A stretch of 64,000 nt of DNA from positions 1 to 64,000 of the forward strand of contig PPHI01000063.1 in assembly GCA_002901265.1 (NCBI GenBank), in the 5' to 3' direction. Below, piece by piece: positions 20,328-30,991 of the stretch (position 1 is its first letter; each line of letters starts with the position of its first letter). The notes under the pieces were generated by a model. It searched no databases. It was not told where the DNA came from and saw only the letters and a program-made list of their open reading frames with translations. Origin of the DNA: Rhodopirellula baltica (GTDB lineage: Bacteria > Planctomycetota > Planctomycetia > Pirellulales > Pirellulaceae). Position numbers and translations under genes: made by a program.

Positions 20328-21710
20328 ATGGACGACCCAACCGAAAACATTCTCCCGCCCGAAAGCGACGCTCCGACCGGTACGCCGGAAGCGTCCGAAA
20401 CGCTTGGGTTCGAACACGCCAGCCGTAAAGTCAGGACGTTTCCACAAACCCCTGGCGTCTACCTGATGAAAGACGCAGCCGGACGCGTGATCTATGTCGG
20501 CAAAGCAAAGAATCTCCGCAGCCGAGCCGGCAGCTACTTCCTAAAAGCGGCCGCCGAAGACGCGCGCACCGCGAATTGGATCGGCGACATCGCGGATATT
20601 GACTTCGTTGATTGCGAAAGCGAAGTCGACGCGCTGCTGATGGAATCGCGGCTGATCAAAGACATCCAGCCCAAGAACAATAAAGATCTCAAAGACGACA
20701 AGTCGTTTCCGTATTTGATGATCACCACCCGCGAAGATTTTCCACGTGTCGAAGTCACTCGCGAACCCAAAGCAAAAGGGGTCAAACTCTATGGCCCCTT
20801 TGCCAGTGCAGGAGCCCTTCGCGGAGCAATCCAGGTCCTGCAACGGATCTTTAAATTCCGCACTTGCAGCCTCGACATCTCCGAAACCGACGAGCAATGG
20901 AAATGGTTTCGCCCGTGCCTACTGGCAAGCATCAACCAATGCACTGCGCCGTGTAACTTCCGCATCAGCAAAGAAGACTATCGCCGCGACATCAAACGCC
21001 TGCAAACGTTCCTGGAAGGCGGCAAGAAACGCCTGCTTAAAGAGATGCGTGACGAAATGCTCGCCGCCAGCAAGGAACTGGATTTTGAACGGGCAGCCGT
21101 GCTTCGTGACGAACTCCAAATGCTGGAACGGCTCGAAGAACGCGGTGAACTGGACACGCACGCCCAACCGGAAGTGTTCTACATCGATCCAAAGAAGGGC
21201 TTGGCTGGCCTACGCAAAGTCTTAGGTCTGAGCGAGACGCCACGAGTCATCGAAGGGATGGACATCGCGCACCTCGGTGGCGGCGAAACGGTTGCCAGCT
21301 TGGTGCAATTCATTGACGGCCTACCTTTCAAACCGGGTTACCGCCGCTTCAAAATCAAAGACGTCGACGGCATCGATGACTTCCGAAGCATGTATGAAGT
21401 CGTCTCACGACGGTTCCGACGACTTTCAGATGAACAAGAATCGTTCCCGGATATCCTGCTGATCGACGGCGGCAAAGGTCAATTGAATTCGGCAATGGCG
21501 GCGTTCCGCGATCAAGACATCACGCCGCCAACGGTGATTTCGCTTGCCAAACGCGAAGAGGAAATCTTCCGTCCTGGCGAAAGCGAACCACTGCGGTTGA
21601 GCAAGAATTCGTTCGCACTTCGCTTGCTCCAATACGTCCGTGACGAATCTCACCGATTCGCCCAGCACTACCACCACATTCTGCGCAACAAGTCGACCTT
21701 CGACCGATAG
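20328..21710 (+). CDS. uvrC: Excinuclease ABC subunit C, shortened form
   Basis: Makes both incisions in nucleotide-excision repair. The GIY-YIG nuclease domain (about 38-125) shows TPGVYLMKDAAGRVIYVGKA and ESRLIKDIQPKNN. Next is a cysteine set FRTCS / RPCLLASINQCTAPCNF, then the UVR helix (about 235-270). The RNase H-like domain has GMDIAHLGGGETVAS, LLIDGGKGQL and RDESHRFA, so the catalytic Asp, Asp and His are present. At 460 residues it is about 150 shorter than E. coli UvrC. The region between UVR and RNase H is only about 40 residues, and the protein stops right after the RNase H domain, without the C-terminal (HhH)2. No HhH coding is seen in other frames downstream, so the shortening looks real. 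Confidence 0.93.
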   Translation: MDDPTENILPPESDAPTGTPEASETLGFEHASRKVRTFPQTPGVYLMKDAAGRVIYVGKAKNLRSRAGSYFLKAAAEDARTANWIGDIADIDFVDCESEVDALLMESRLIKDIQPKNNKDLKDDKSFPYLMITTREDFPRVEVTREPKAKGVKLYGPFASAGALRGAIQVLQRIFKFRTCSLDISETDEQWKWFRPCLLASINQCTAPCNFRISKEDYRRDIKRLQTFLEGGKKRLLKEMRDEMLAASKELDFERAAVLRDELQMLERLEERGELDTHAQPEVFYIDPKKGLAGLRKVLGLSETPRVIEGMDIAHLGGGETVASLVQFIDGLPFKPGYRRFKIKDVDGIDDFRSMYEVVSRRFRRLSDEQESFPDILLIDGGKGQLNSAMAAFRDQDITPPTVISLAKREEEIFRPGESEPLRLSKNSFALRLLQYVRDESHRFAQHYHHILRNKSTFDR

Positions 21711-22029
21711 GGCGGCGCGCTGCAAGGAACGACTTCTAGTCTGCTTCTACATCAGCCCTGTTACAGCGCCCAATTCACTGATTGGCCGACCCGAAAGCCG
21801 GCACAAAAGCCCGGCTCACTTCACGTGATGGACCAACACGCAACTCAAACCGAACACAAAACATTCGAAAGAGTTGCTTTGGGCGAAAATTTTCAAAATT
21901 AACTGATGATCGATTTGGCCAATTGAAGCGTGAAACGCCGTCCATTAATCGGGATTAGGGGCAAACCGTTCAAAACTAGCAACCAAAATCGTTCAACTCG
22001 GCGATAGCAACTGTGAAGCCTTAAGCAAG

Positions 22030-22293
22030 GCCCAAATTTTGATATTGGTGGATTTTGCGTTTCGCCATAGACTCTGCGTATTCAACAACGAGGCGGGGCA
22101 AACCTGCTAAAGCGTTTTGGAAGATGAGTTAGCAGCAGGCCAAATTGTTGGATAAACGTTGGGGCATTGGACGCATGATGCGTTCAAGGTTGAGTCGCAT
22201 GACGCGATCGAATGAGATGGATTTTATTTCGACTCGATTGTCGGCTCTTATTGCACCTCAGTGGACCTGTTTCAAGGTCCACTGGGGTTTTTT
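22030..22293 (+). ncRNA. Possible small RNA or long 3' UTR ending in an intrinsic terminator
   Basis: In the 690-bp gap between uvrC and the next (convergent) gene no coding frame is convincing, yet it ends in a strong plus-strand terminator about 550 bp after uvrC. Upstream of it are further inverted repeats: CTGCTAA with TTAGCAG (22104-22110, 22129-22135) and ACGCAT-G-ATGCGT. A structured, independently transcribed RNA is possible. No known RNA family (4.5S, 6S, RNase P, tmRNA) was recognised. Confidence 0.25.
22256..22293 (+). terminator. Intrinsic terminator
   Basis: A 13-bp stem (22256-22268 with 22275-22287, one G-U pair) is followed directly by TTTTTT. It acts on the plus strand only; the reverse strand has no U tract. 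Confidence 0.85.
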
Positions 22294-22403
22294 CATGGAC
22301 TGACCGAAACGCCTGTACGTAAACAGTGATCGCAAGACTTCCTTGCTACCGCGAGGCAGTGATTACACCATCGCTGCAACTGAAATCAACAGCGGATAGA
22401 CGC

Positions 22404-22832
22404 TTATTCGCTCGTGTTCAGACAGTAATCTTCGATCAGACGTTTCGCGTCTTCTTTTGAGATCGGCTTGACCAAGTACTCTTTTACAAAGCCAAACTTG
22501 GCCGCCCGGTCACGGTCATCTTTGAAGTTGGACGACGTGTACATCGTGACGACCACCTCGCGGTCGCTCTGTTTCCCAAAGTGCTCTTGAATCGCTTCGA
22601 GGACTTCAAAACCGTCTACACGTGGCATGTTGATGTCGAGCAGAACCAGTGTTGGCGGTGGCGGATCACCCATCACACGCGTGCGTTCGTCATGATCGAT
22701 GAACTTTTCAAGAAAGCGGTCACCGGCAGGAAACTCAACCACCTCGACTTCATAGCCCAACATCCCAATCACTCGTTTGGCGAGGTATCGGTCGGGTTCA
22801 CTATCATCGACGACGACAACGGAAATGCCCAT
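22404..22832 (-). CDS. Single-domain response regulator (CheY-like, Rcp1 type)
   Basis: 142-residue receiver. The acidic pair is at VVVVDDSEPDRYLAKRVI, the phosphoacceptor Asp in LVLLDINMPRVDGFEV, the switch Thr/Ser in VVTMYTSSNFKDD, and the conserved Lys in EYLVKPIS. There is no output domain. It lies 8 nt downstream of the PAS kinase gene and is its obvious partner. The PPPPTLVLLDINMP loop resembles receivers paired with bacteriophytochrome or PAS kinases. Confidence 0.93.
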   Translation of the reverse strand: MGISVVVVDDSEPDRYLAKRVIGMLGYEVEVVEFPAGDRFLEKFIDHDERTRVMGDPPPPTLVLLDINMPRVDGFEVLEAIQEHFGKQSDREVVVTMYTSSNFKDDRDRAAKFGFVKEYLVKPISKEDAKRLIEDYCLNTSE

Positions 22833-22840
22833 TGTGGACC

Positions 22841-24295
22841 TTATTGAGCGGTGTTCGCTGGCAGGGGGAGTATCACGGTGAAAATGGTCATGCCTTCGGC
22901 ACTACACACTTCGATCGAACCTAATAACTGCAGCACATTCTTCTTGGCAATCGCCAACCCCAACCCACTTCCCGGGATATCACTGTCAGCAACACGCTCG
23001 AACGGTTCAAAAACCCGGACGTGGTGCTTCTCAGCAATCCCGATGCCGTTGTCAGCAACTGTCAGATGAAACCCGTCAGGCTCGATCGCCGTGATCACTT
23101 GGACGATCTTCTCCGCCTCCGACTTCTTCTGGAACTTAACGGCATTGGAAAGCAAATTCTGCAAAATGATATCAAATCTCGCGGGGACTGTTCGGATCGG
23201 TTGCTTGTGCGCTAGATAGGTCTGCAAAGAGACATTGCCGACATCTAGCCCAGCCCAAATCTGCTGCAAGTGCTCATCGACATCAATCTCCTCCCAATCA
23301 GACTGCATCATGTCCGACTTTGCTAGTCGCAAAGTGTCTTCGATGCGCGTCGTAAGTGTTGCCGCAAGATCCGTACACTTGATCAAATTATCACGCACTT
23401 CCGGGATCGCACCGGTGTCGAGATCGACCAGACAAAACTGCAGCAAGCCGAGGATAGACGTCAATGGAGCCTTTAAATCATGCGATGCACTGTACGCAAA
23501 GTGCGCAAGTTCTTCGTTTAAACGCAGTAATTGCTCGTTCTTTTCCTGAGTGCGTTCCTCACGCGCCTTGCGATCGGTCGTGTCAATGATCGTCGCCATT
23601 GTCGATCGCCCCCCTGTTTCATGGATGGGGGTTAACGCAATCTCGATAGGAAACTCAGTTCCGTCTTTGCGCAGTCCAAAGAGGTCGCGTCCGAACCCCA
23701 TTCCCCTTGAACTGTGATCGGCAAGATAGCTGGTTCGATAGACAGAGTGCTTTCTGCGATAGCGTTCGGGCACCAGCATTTCGATCGAACGACCGAGAAT
23801 TTCCTCGGTATCGTACTGAAACATCTCGCCAGCACTCACATTGGCCAATTCAATGATGCCTCGTTCATTGACCTGGATCATTGCACTCGACGCAGCGTTC
23901 AGAGCGCGACGGATGAACGCCTCGTTCTTTTTCCGTTCGCGAATATCCAGCACCGAGGCCAACACTACCGGATGGCCTTTCAGTTTTAGATGATCGAGTC
24001 CAATCTCGACCGGCAATAGCGTCCCATCTTTACGAACCCCATAGAGTTCGCGGCCGGAACCCATCTGGCGACTGGTCGGCAATTCGAAATAGGCATTGCG
24101 CAAATCTTGGTGATACTGGCGCGCATCCTTCGGCACCAAAATCTCGACCATTTTGCCGGTCAGTTCGCCACGTTCATAGCCGAACAGGTCGTCCAGGCGT
24201 CGATTCGTTTTTAGTATCACACCATCGGCCGATGCCAACAAAATTGGTACCGGGCTAAGCTCTGCATCGATCACGAATTGATCGCGCTTGTCCAT
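22841..24295 (-). CDS. PAS-PAS sensor histidine kinase, cytoplasmic
   Basis: 484 residues without membrane segments. PAS 1 (about 8-125) has PVPILLASADGVILKTNRRL and GVRKDGTLLPVEIGL; PAS 2 (about 130-245) has a second GLRKDGTEFPIEIALTPI. The HisKA box is SASHDLKAPLTSILGL. The ATPase has an N box (NLLSNAVKFQ), ADNGIGI, and GSGLGLAIAKK. It ends just before the receiver gene, so the two form an operon. The near-identical GMGFGRDLFGLRKDG and MGSGRELYGVRKDG show that the two PAS domains are duplicates. The signal is unknown. Confidence 0.93.
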   Translation of the reverse strand: MDKRDQFVIDAELSPVPILLASADGVILKTNRRLDDLFGYERGELTGKMVEILVPKDARQYHQDLRNAYFELPTSRQMGSGRELYGVRKDGTLLPVEIGLDHLKLKGHPVVLASVLDIRERKKNEAFIRRALNAASSAMIQVNERGIIELANVSAGEMFQYDTEEILGRSIEMLVPERYRRKHSVYRTSYLADHSSRGMGFGRDLFGLRKDGTEFPIEIALTPIHETGGRSTMATIIDTTDRKAREERTQEKNEQLLRLNEELAHFAYSASHDLKAPLTSILGLLQFCLVDLDTGAIPEVRDNLIKCTDLAATLTTRIEDTLRLAKSDMMQSDWEEIDVDEHLQQIWAGLDVGNVSLQTYLAHKQPIRTVPARFDIILQNLLSNAVKFQKKSEAEKIVQVITAIEPDGFHLTVADNGIGIAEKHHVRVFEPFERVADSDIPGSGLGLAIAKKNVLQLLGSIEVCSAEGMTIFTVILPLPANTAQ

Positions 24296-24614
24296 CTAAA
24301 CGAATGCCTGCTGAATTGGAATTGTCACCATTGCCTGTCGTCGTGAAACTGAGCGGAGCACTGTGCCGAAAAGTCACAATTGCTAACTTTATCACCATTA
24401 GCTGATTCCCATTGGAAACGAAAGACGTTTTCGACAGAGGAACGAGTGAACTTCTCATTCGGCGACATGATGCGTTTCCTGAGTCCCCCGTGGACGTGGG
24501 CAGCTTTTCCATTGAAAGTTGCCCAGATCAGTCGCATCAATTGCTCAGCGTTTCCACACCAATCAGTGAATACTCGTCAGGCAGCCAAATTGCCTCGCAC
24601 GAGTATCTCCCTCC

Positions 24615-24656
24615 GCCATCCTGAGAGTTTAGAGCACAAAGAATCTTCAGGATGGC
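24615..24656. repeat. 10-bp inverted repeat downstream of the chemoreceptor gene
   Basis: GCCATCCTGA (24615-24624) and its complement (24647-24656) with a 22-nt loop, 40 bp after the receptor stop on the minus strand. There is no U tract. It may be a weak terminator or an operator. The remaining bases from 24296 to 24695 hold nothing else recognisable beyond the expected promoter of the kinase operon. Confidence 0.4.
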
Positions 24657-24695
24657 ACACAAAGGGAAGTCCCCAACAAGTCAATCGACCTTGTT

Positions 24696-26705
24696 CTAGG
24701 CGTCCATATCCCAGTCAAACTCGTCATCCACCGGCGTTTCAGGTTTGATTTCGCGCGGTGGCGGATCCGAGAACGCAGGGGGCCCCTTGGGCAACGGTGG
24801 TTGCCCCAAATGGAACTTGCTCACCAGGTCGTTCAAGTGGTGAGCGTGATTGAGCACCGAGGACGAGGTCCCAGCAAGTTCTTCGGTTTGATTGGCGTTG
24901 GACTGTGTCACTTCATCCATCTTCGACACCCCACCGTTCACTTGCTGAATCGCAGTCAATTGCTCGACGGACGCCGATGCAATCTCCGCAACGAAATCGG
25001 TCACTTGGCGAACCGAGTTGACAATCTCGTCGAGCGTTTCACCCGATTTATAAACCAACCGTGTGCCACGTTCGACTTTGCTGGTCGAATCCTGGATCAA
25101 CAATTTGATCTCTTTGGCCGACGAAGCACTTCTCTGCGCCAAGTTGCGAACCTCCGATGCGACGACCGCAAACCCGCGTCCTTGTTCACCCGCTCGAGCA
25201 GCCTCGACCGCGGCATTGAGTGCCAGCAAGTTTGTCTGGAAGGCGATTTCGTCGATCGTTGTGATGATGTCAGAAATTCGCTTCGACGAGTCGTTGATCT
25301 CCTGCATCGCTTGGACGGCTTCGCCGACCACTTTGCCACCTTCAGAAGCAACGTTACGCGACGAATCCGCAAGCGAACGCGCGGTCTGTGCACTCTCGCT
25401 ATTTTGCCGGACCGTCTGTGTAATTTCCTCAAGGCTGGAAGCCGTCTCTTCCAACCGGCATGCTTGGTCTTGGGCACCGCGTGAGATCTCGGATGCCGCA
25501 TTGGTCATCTCTGTTGATGCCGTTGCGACCATCGAGGAAACTTCTCGCACGCGGGTCAGTGCGTCGCGGACCGATTCGACGGCACGTCCCAGCGCCTTGG
25601 CGACTTTTCCGATCGCGTCATTGCCGAAATCGGGGAACTGCAAATCGAATTGACCTTCGGCGATTCGATTGACGATCTGCAAAACCGACTCGACTTTATC
25701 GTTGGTTTCCTGTGCCTCGATACGCTGTCGTTCAGAGTTTTCCTTGATCTCCTTTTCCATCTGAACCTTTTCCGAAATTACCTCCCAGGTAACCATCGTC
25801 CCCAAGCGGACACTATTCGGATCAAAAACCGCCTTGACGCTCAATTCCAATGTCTCAGGGCCGACAGGGATTCGGGTCTTAATGGGCAGATTTTTGTGAT
25901 CGCCAACGATACCGCGTTGCTTCGCTGGCGTTCGGTGAAAGATATCGATTGATTGACCGACAATGTCATCTGCCTTGACGGGAAGAAACTGCTCGAGCTT
26001 CTTCAGCGTCACGGTGGCTTCCGGATTCATGTAGCGAATGATGTTGTCGTTGTCAGCAAAGACCATCGCTGCCGATGCTTCCATCATCGCATTGACGCGA
26101 TTGATTTCAGAATCCCTTTCGCGTCGGGACTCTGTGATGTCGTAGCCCACTTTGATGACTTTGGTTACTTTCCCACTGCCATCACGGATCGGGCTGTACG
26201 TCGCACTAATCCAGATCTCGTCGCCGTCCTTGTTCACTCGCTTGAACTCGCCCGACTGACTGATGCCTTGCGCAAGATCCGCCCAAAACGAACGATACTC
26301 TTCGCTCTTGGCAAGTTGTTTGTCGACGAACATTCGATGATGTTTGGCTTTGATTTCGGACAGGCTGTATCCGACCAGCGACAAAAAAGGCTCGTTTGCC
26401 GATTCAATCGTTCCGTCAGGATTGAATTCAATACAAGCCTGGCTATTGAAAAGGCTATCGTGGATCTCCCGATAGCGATTGAGCTCGCGCTTCGTTTTGT
26501 CCAGCACTTTGAACGCCGACTGCAACTCGCCATAGAGATGCCCGACCGCATAGTTCTCCGTCGCCGGGAACTCGTCAGGAAAGTCACCTTCGATCGCCCG
26601 ATTGACAATCGTGGAAAGCTCTTCCAACCGTGAAAGCGTTGCGTTGTACTCGCGCGACTTGCTACCTGGTACGAGACTGACGAGTCTTTGCCCCAGTCCA
26701 ATCAT
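24696..26705 (-). CDS. Soluble PAS-PAS methyl-accepting chemotaxis protein
   Basis: The start is set at ATG 26705 because AGGGG precedes it by 8 nt; a longer frame begins at 26768. No convincing transmembrane pair is seen, so the receptor appears cytoplasmic. PAS 1 (about 95-215: [20 protein letters not shown]) and PAS 2 (about 220-330: [19 protein letters not shown]) are followed by a HAMP-like linker and the signalling hairpin, whose tip reads [20 protein letters not shown] with [18 protein letters not shown] after it. The C-terminus ends EFDWDMDA after a proline-rich tail, without a CheR NWETF tether. No che genes lie next to it. It follows the membrane kinase gene on the same strand after a 303-bp gap. 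Confidence 0.93.
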   Translation of the reverse strand: MIGLGQRLVSLVPGSKSREYNATLSRLEELSTIVNRAIEGDFPDEFPATENYAVGHLYGELQSAFKVLDKTKRELNRYREIHDSLFNSQACIEFNPDGTIESANEPFLSLVGYSLSEIKAKHHRMFVDKQLAKSEEYRSFWADLAQGISQSGEFKRVNKDGDEIWISATYSPIRDGSGKVTKVIKVGYDITESRRERDSEINRVNAMMEASAAMVFADNDNIIRYMNPEATVTLKKLEQFLPVKADDIVGQSIDIFHRTPAKQRGIVGDHKNLPIKTRIPVGPETLELSVKAVFDPNSVRLGTMVTWEVISEKVQMEKEIKENSERQRIEAQETNDKVESVLQIVNRIAEGQFDLQFPDFGNDAIGKVAKALGRAVESVRDALTRVREVSSMVATASTEMTNAASEISRGAQDQACRLEETASSLEEITQTVRQNSESAQTARSLADSSRNVASEGGKVVGEAVQAMQEINDSSKRISDIITTIDEIAFQTNLLALNAAVEAARAGEQGRGFAVVASEVRNLAQRSASSAKEIKLLIQDSTSKVERGTRLVYKSGETLDEIVNSVRQVTDFVAEIASASVEQLTAIQQVNGGVSKMDEVTQSNANQTEELAGTSSSVLNHAHHLNDLVSKFHLGQPPLPKGPPAFSDPPPREIKPETPVDDEFDWDMDA

Positions 26706-27008
26706 ATTAATCGCCCCTGCAAGGATCGAAATGAAACAGTACTTGTGGCGTCTTATCGCAAACGACAATCCGCCGACTACCGCCCAAAATGCACCGGAAT
26801 AGCGATCAGTTGCCGTTCCATTGAGTATTTCAAGCTCACACTTTTTCTTACGTCACCCCCCTTGCACCAAAGCGATTGGGCGAGTGGATGACGGTAAACG
26901 GCACTGGCAAATTCATCCAATCAAATGACGGCAATCTCGCTGTCCGCAACGAAGTGAGACAACGAAATCGGCTTCACCTTTCGTTCGAGTGTTTGCCTCG
27001 AGCGACGG

Positions 27009-29498
27009 TCAAACCAAAGCTTCTTGAGGAGCTTCGCGACCGGCATTTTCGATTGACTCAGTCGTCGGCAACGTCAAAGTAAACTTGGCACCTTTCCCAA
27101 GCCCTTCACTTTCGACTTCCAACTTCCCGCCCATATTCGAAGCGGCCAATGCGCAGGAATGCAAGCCAAAACCATGGCCTTCATCTTTCGTCGTAAACCC
27201 ATGCTGAAAAATTTTCATAAGGTTCGACTCTTCGATCCCGCATCCGTAATCCTTCACCGAAATCTTTACATTCGGGCCTTCCTGGTGGATGTCGATCTCG
27301 ATGCTCTTCGCTTCGTGATCGTCGCCGTTGGACGCTTGCTGCGCATTCTTGATCAAGTTCACCAAGATCTGCAGAACGTCATGTTTGGATGCGAAAATGC
27401 ATGGTGCCGCCGAGAACTTTTTGACGACTTCAACACCGTGACGCGTCAAACTCGCACTGTGAAGCAGGATCGCATTTTCGATCAAGTCGGTCGGATTCAG
27501 TGATTCCGTACCGCCGCCTAGACGGGCAAACGATTGCTGCGATGCGACAATCGCTTTGATGTGCTCGATACTTTCGAATAACTGATCGACTTCTTTGAGC
27601 TGCTCATCTTGGTCGGTAGCCAACTGTGTGGAAACGCGACCAACAAACTGCACCACCGCATCGCGTCGCCCCGTATCGCTGAGAAACTCGGAAAGGTCGC
27701 TTTGATGTTCTGACAGCAATGCCGCAATCTTTTGCAGCGACGCCAGTTCAGATGAACCGATACTATCACGCAAGACGTTGGCCGAAACATTGACACTGTT
27801 CAAAACGTTTCCGACGTTGTGCAACACGCCGGTCGCGACCTCGGCCATCCCCGCATAACGTTCCGCCATCCGCAGTTCAGAGTTCAAGGTTTCGGCAACG
27901 CGTTGGGCTGCGATTTTCCCCGAAATATCGCGTTCGATCCAAATGTATCGGGCACCGCCCGTCTCGTGCAAAATCGGACGCATTTCAAGAGCGACCCAAT
28001 AAAGATCGCCTTCCCGGTTTGCGACGCTTAGTTCACAGTCAATTCCTCGTTGGCTTGCAAATGCCTCATGAAACTCCTCTGCCATCTCCGCATCGACACC
28101 AGATCTTTCCAATCGGTCGAACCAGTGCGATCCGGCGACCTCTTCGTGTGTGTAACCGGTCATTCGCTCAAACGCTTCGTTGACCCACTCGATGATGCCC
28201 TCGGCATTGGTAATGGCGACCGCATTGTCAGTGTGCTTAGCAACCAGGGAAAGCAATGAAAGGTGTTCCGATGATGATTTCAGTTCAAGCGACGCCGCTT
28301 CCAATTCGACCGCTTGATGTTCCAATGCGGTGAACTGCGTCACGATCGTATCGGAAATCTTTCTCGCCAATCCCGTAAACACGAGACCAAAAATCACTCC
28401 AAAAACCAGAATGAGATACATCGCTTGGCGAATCGCGCGCGATGCGACCGTTCCCGAACCATTTGAAAACTCCGCAAGATTCGTAAAAAGTTGATTGCGA
28501 GCTTCTACAAATTCGTCAATTCGAGCATAGCGGAGTTGCTCAAGTTGATTGAGTTCTTCTTGGAGTAAAAGCCAATTCTCACACGCGTTAAAAAAACCGC
28601 CATGTCCAGGCTCAATCGTTTGATACGTCGAGTGACGACGGAATCCTTCACCGAGCAAGTTATTCATCACGTTGCTTAGCAAGTTGCGGTACTCTTCCAA
28701 CGGTCCAACCGGTGTCCCCGCTGTAATCTCTCGCTCGAGTCTCAAGAGACATCCGGAAATGTAGTTGTCCTTTAAGTCGGTCAATAAATCACGATCCGTT
28801 GTCACGAGTAGTCGGTCGCAAAGCGATTCCAGTTCGACAACTTCGTCCGTTTCTGCTCCAAGGTGGTAAACAGGGCGGAAGGTTTTCACAAACTCAACCG
28901 CGGCTTTTTCCTTGTCATCGCCGTCCAAATTGCGATAGTCTCGCAACTGAATCGCTTGACGCAGTGCCTCTTCACCGACCGCTACGTCGAGGCTCGCATG
29001 AAGTGCGCCGATCGCAGACCTCGTCGATTTTGAACACGCCAACCGTTCTTGCTCCGCGACCTGCAACCGTTGGGCAAAGTGATAGCAACGGCGATTTAGG
29101 TCTTCGAGGCCGGCAATTTTTTCTGCTAGATCCTTCGCAGTCTCTCCCATCTGTGTCGTCGCAGTGGTTCGCATGTCCTCCGGGAGATCGAGGAACTCCC
29201 ATCGTTCCGTCGGTGGCTTTTCGGCAATCAGATCGCCTTGGAAGAGCGGGGTGGTGTAGTGCACCGAGCGTGTTAGCTGGTCATTTGCCGACGCGATCGA
29301 TGCGGCGACTGCTTCGGCAATCTCGTCGCGTGCGTTGCGGTCGTTTTGAATTTGCAGCATCGACCAAATCAGAATCCCGACAATTGCACCCGCAGCGATG
29401 ATTCCGAACCACGCCAAATTACGTACAGATCCGTCCGGCGCTTTTGATTTCGCGATTGTCGCTGAAACCTTCGATTCATTCGATTTTCGCATCGACAA
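27009..29498 (-). CDS. Membrane PAS histidine kinase coupled to a solute-binding protein
   Basis: 829 residues. A TTG start at 29498 has GGAGG 6 nt upstream; an ATG at 29492 is possible but sits 12 nt from that site. TM1 (about 28-48, [16 protein letters not shown]) and TM2 (about 355-377, [17 protein letters not shown]) flank a helical periplasmic part of about 300 residues. A PAS domain follows ([20 protein letters not shown]). The dimerisation box is unusual ([20 protein letters not shown]) and the ATPase ends [19 protein letters not shown]. The gene overlaps the end of the upstream binding-protein gene by 23 bp, so the two are translationally coupled and the binding protein is the likely ligand sensor. 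Confidence 0.92.
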   Translation of the reverse strand: MSMRKSNESKVSATIAKSKAPDGSVRNLAWFGIIAAGAIVGILIWSMLQIQNDRNARDEIAEAVAASIASANDQLTRSVHYTTPLFQGDLIAEKPPTERWEFLDLPEDMRTTATTQMGETAKDLAEKIAGLEDLNRRCYHFAQRLQVAEQERLACSKSTRSAIGALHASLDVAVGEEALRQAIQLRDYRNLDGDDKEKAAVEFVKTFRPVYHLGAETDEVVELESLCDRLLVTTDRDLLTDLKDNYISGCLLRLEREITAGTPVGPLEEYRNLLSNVMNNLLGEGFRRHSTYQTIEPGHGGFFNACENWLLLQEELNQLEQLRYARIDEFVEARNQLFTNLAEFSNGSGTVASRAIRQAMYLILVFGVIFGLVFTGLARKISDTIVTQFTALEHQAVELEAASLELKSSSEHLSLLSLVAKHTDNAVAITNAEGIIEWVNEAFERMTGYTHEEVAGSHWFDRLERSGVDAEMAEEFHEAFASQRGIDCELSVANREGDLYWVALEMRPILHETGGARYIWIERDISGKIAAQRVAETLNSELRMAERYAGMAEVATGVLHNVGNVLNSVNVSANVLRDSIGSSELASLQKIAALLSEHQSDLSEFLSDTGRRDAVVQFVGRVSTQLATDQDEQLKEVDQLFESIEHIKAIVASQQSFARLGGGTESLNPTDLIENAILLHSASLTRHGVEVVKKFSAAPCIFASKHDVLQILVNLIKNAQQASNGDDHEAKSIEIDIHQEGPNVKISVKDYGCGIEESNLMKIFQHGFTTKDEGHGFGLHSCALAASNMGGKLEVESEGLGKGAKFTLTLPTTESIENAGREAPQEALV

Positions 29499-30699
29499 TT
29501 ATTTCCTCCCAACGCATCGGCTGGACATTTTCTGAATGAATAACTGTGGGCCAAACGCTGTCGCTGGCTTGGTGGTGAGTAGTTGACAGATACAGCGGGC
29601 GTTCGAGTCCCAAATCAAATTCGCCGAGACCATCAAACGCGTCGACGATTGCGTCGCGTGTAATTTCGCCTTCGCAGGAATCCAATGCGTGAATCAACAT
29701 GCGGGCTGCGATGTACCCCTCGAGCGCCCCGAATGTCGGTGTAGCATCGCTCTTGATTGCGCTAAACGCGGCACGAAATTCTTTAGCGATGGGGAGATCC
29801 GATTCCGGATGAGGGACGACCTGCGTCACGATGACGTTCTCGCCTTCGTCACCCAACAACGAGGCAAGTGACTCGGCGCCGACGAACGATACGTTTGCGA
29901 AAATCACGTCCAGTCCCGACGACTTGGCAAGCTTGATGAACTTTGCGCATGGTCCATAGGCGCCGACCATGATCACTGCTTTTGGCGGCACCGGGCTGAG
30001 CAACAATTCCGCGAGTGCCCCTTCAATGGCCATCGTGTTTCGCTCGTACCGGACATGGAGAATCTGGTGCTTGTCCTTGATTCCATGCTCGCGCAACACG
30101 TCGACTCCGCCAAAGTAGCCCGCATCACCGAACGCATCTCGCTGGGTAAAAAAAGCGATCTCATTTGGCTTGCACCCGGCATACCGCATGAGCGCGCTGA
30201 CAATCTCTCGCGTTTCTTGAAGATAGCTAGCACGGTAATTGATCACGTACCGTTCCGTTGGCTCTTTACGAAGCACGCTACCACCAGAGTATGCCGCGAT
30301 AAAAGGTGTCTTGTTTGCAATTGCGATTGGCATCGCTGCGATCGCTGTGGGTGTTCCGACATTGGCAATAATGCCTAGTACAGCTTCCTCTTCGATGAGC
30401 GTTCTCATGTTGGGAACCGTCTGCTTCGGTTCATAGGCATCATCCAGCACCACAAGTTCGAGTTCCTGACTTGCGATGCCGCCGTTTCGGTTTCGTTCCG
30501 CGAATGCGGCTTCCACCCCAATGCGGACTTCGCGTCCGAGTGCACCGGCTGGACCTGTCAAAGCCGTCGACATGCCGAACTTCAACGTTCGCAGGTCACT
30601 TTGCTCTGCATTCAATTGTCCGCCGGCGAACACTCCCAGCAACGCGATCGTGGCTGGAACCCATAGTGATTTCACAACTAACTCCGGATGGCAATTCAC
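29476..30699 (-). CDS. Periplasmic solute-binding protein, branched-chain-amino-acid (Peripla_BP_6) type
   Basis: 407 residues with an N-terminal signal (LWVPATIALLGVFAGGQLNA). The binding-protein fold is clear: FGMSTALTGPAGALGREVRIG at the start of lobe 1, NGGIASQELELVVLDDAYEP, and IIANVGTPTAIAAMPIA. No ABC permease or ATPase is nearby. Its last codons overlap a membrane histidine kinase, which suggests a sensory, not a transport, role: ligand binding would be passed to the kinase periplasmic domain. The ligand is unknown, possibly amino acids, amides or short-chain acids as for relatives. Confidence 0.9.
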   Translation of the reverse strand: MNCHPELVVKSLWVPATIALLGVFAGGQLNAEQSDLRTLKFGMSTALTGPAGALGREVRIGVEAAFAERNRNGGIASQELELVVLDDAYEPKQTVPNMRTLIEEEAVLGIIANVGTPTAIAAMPIAIANKTPFIAAYSGGSVLRKEPTERYVINYRASYLQETREIVSALMRYAGCKPNEIAFFTQRDAFGDAGYFGGVDVLREHGIKDKHQILHVRYERNTMAIEGALAELLLSPVPPKAVIMVGAYGPCAKFIKLAKSSGLDVIFANVSFVGAESLASLLGDEGENVIVTQVVPHPESDLPIAKEFRAAFSAIKSDATPTFGALEGYIAARMLIHALDSCEGEITRDAIVDAFDGLGEFDLGLERPLYLSTTHHQASDSVWPTVIHSENVQPMRWEEIIVDAKIE

Positions 30700-30991
30700 G
30701 AAAAGAACTTCGCATCAATTCAACTAGCGAACCCCTATCGTAGGAAACGAACCACCGAATTCAGAATCATCTGACTTGACGGCAAACAGTTGTCTGTGTC
30801 GGTTGATCTCCAACCTGCTGCGACAATGCATCCACGTGGCTTGATCGTGAGGCGACAGTGCATCGTCCGAGTTCCGTCGCCGACACGTTGTGCAATTCTT
30901 TTCGCTGTATGTTTTTGAGAACAGGCGTTCGACGCAGTGTGTTGAAACGCTTTGGACCATTGTTTGTAAAACAGGCCCTCGGAAACCGCAC

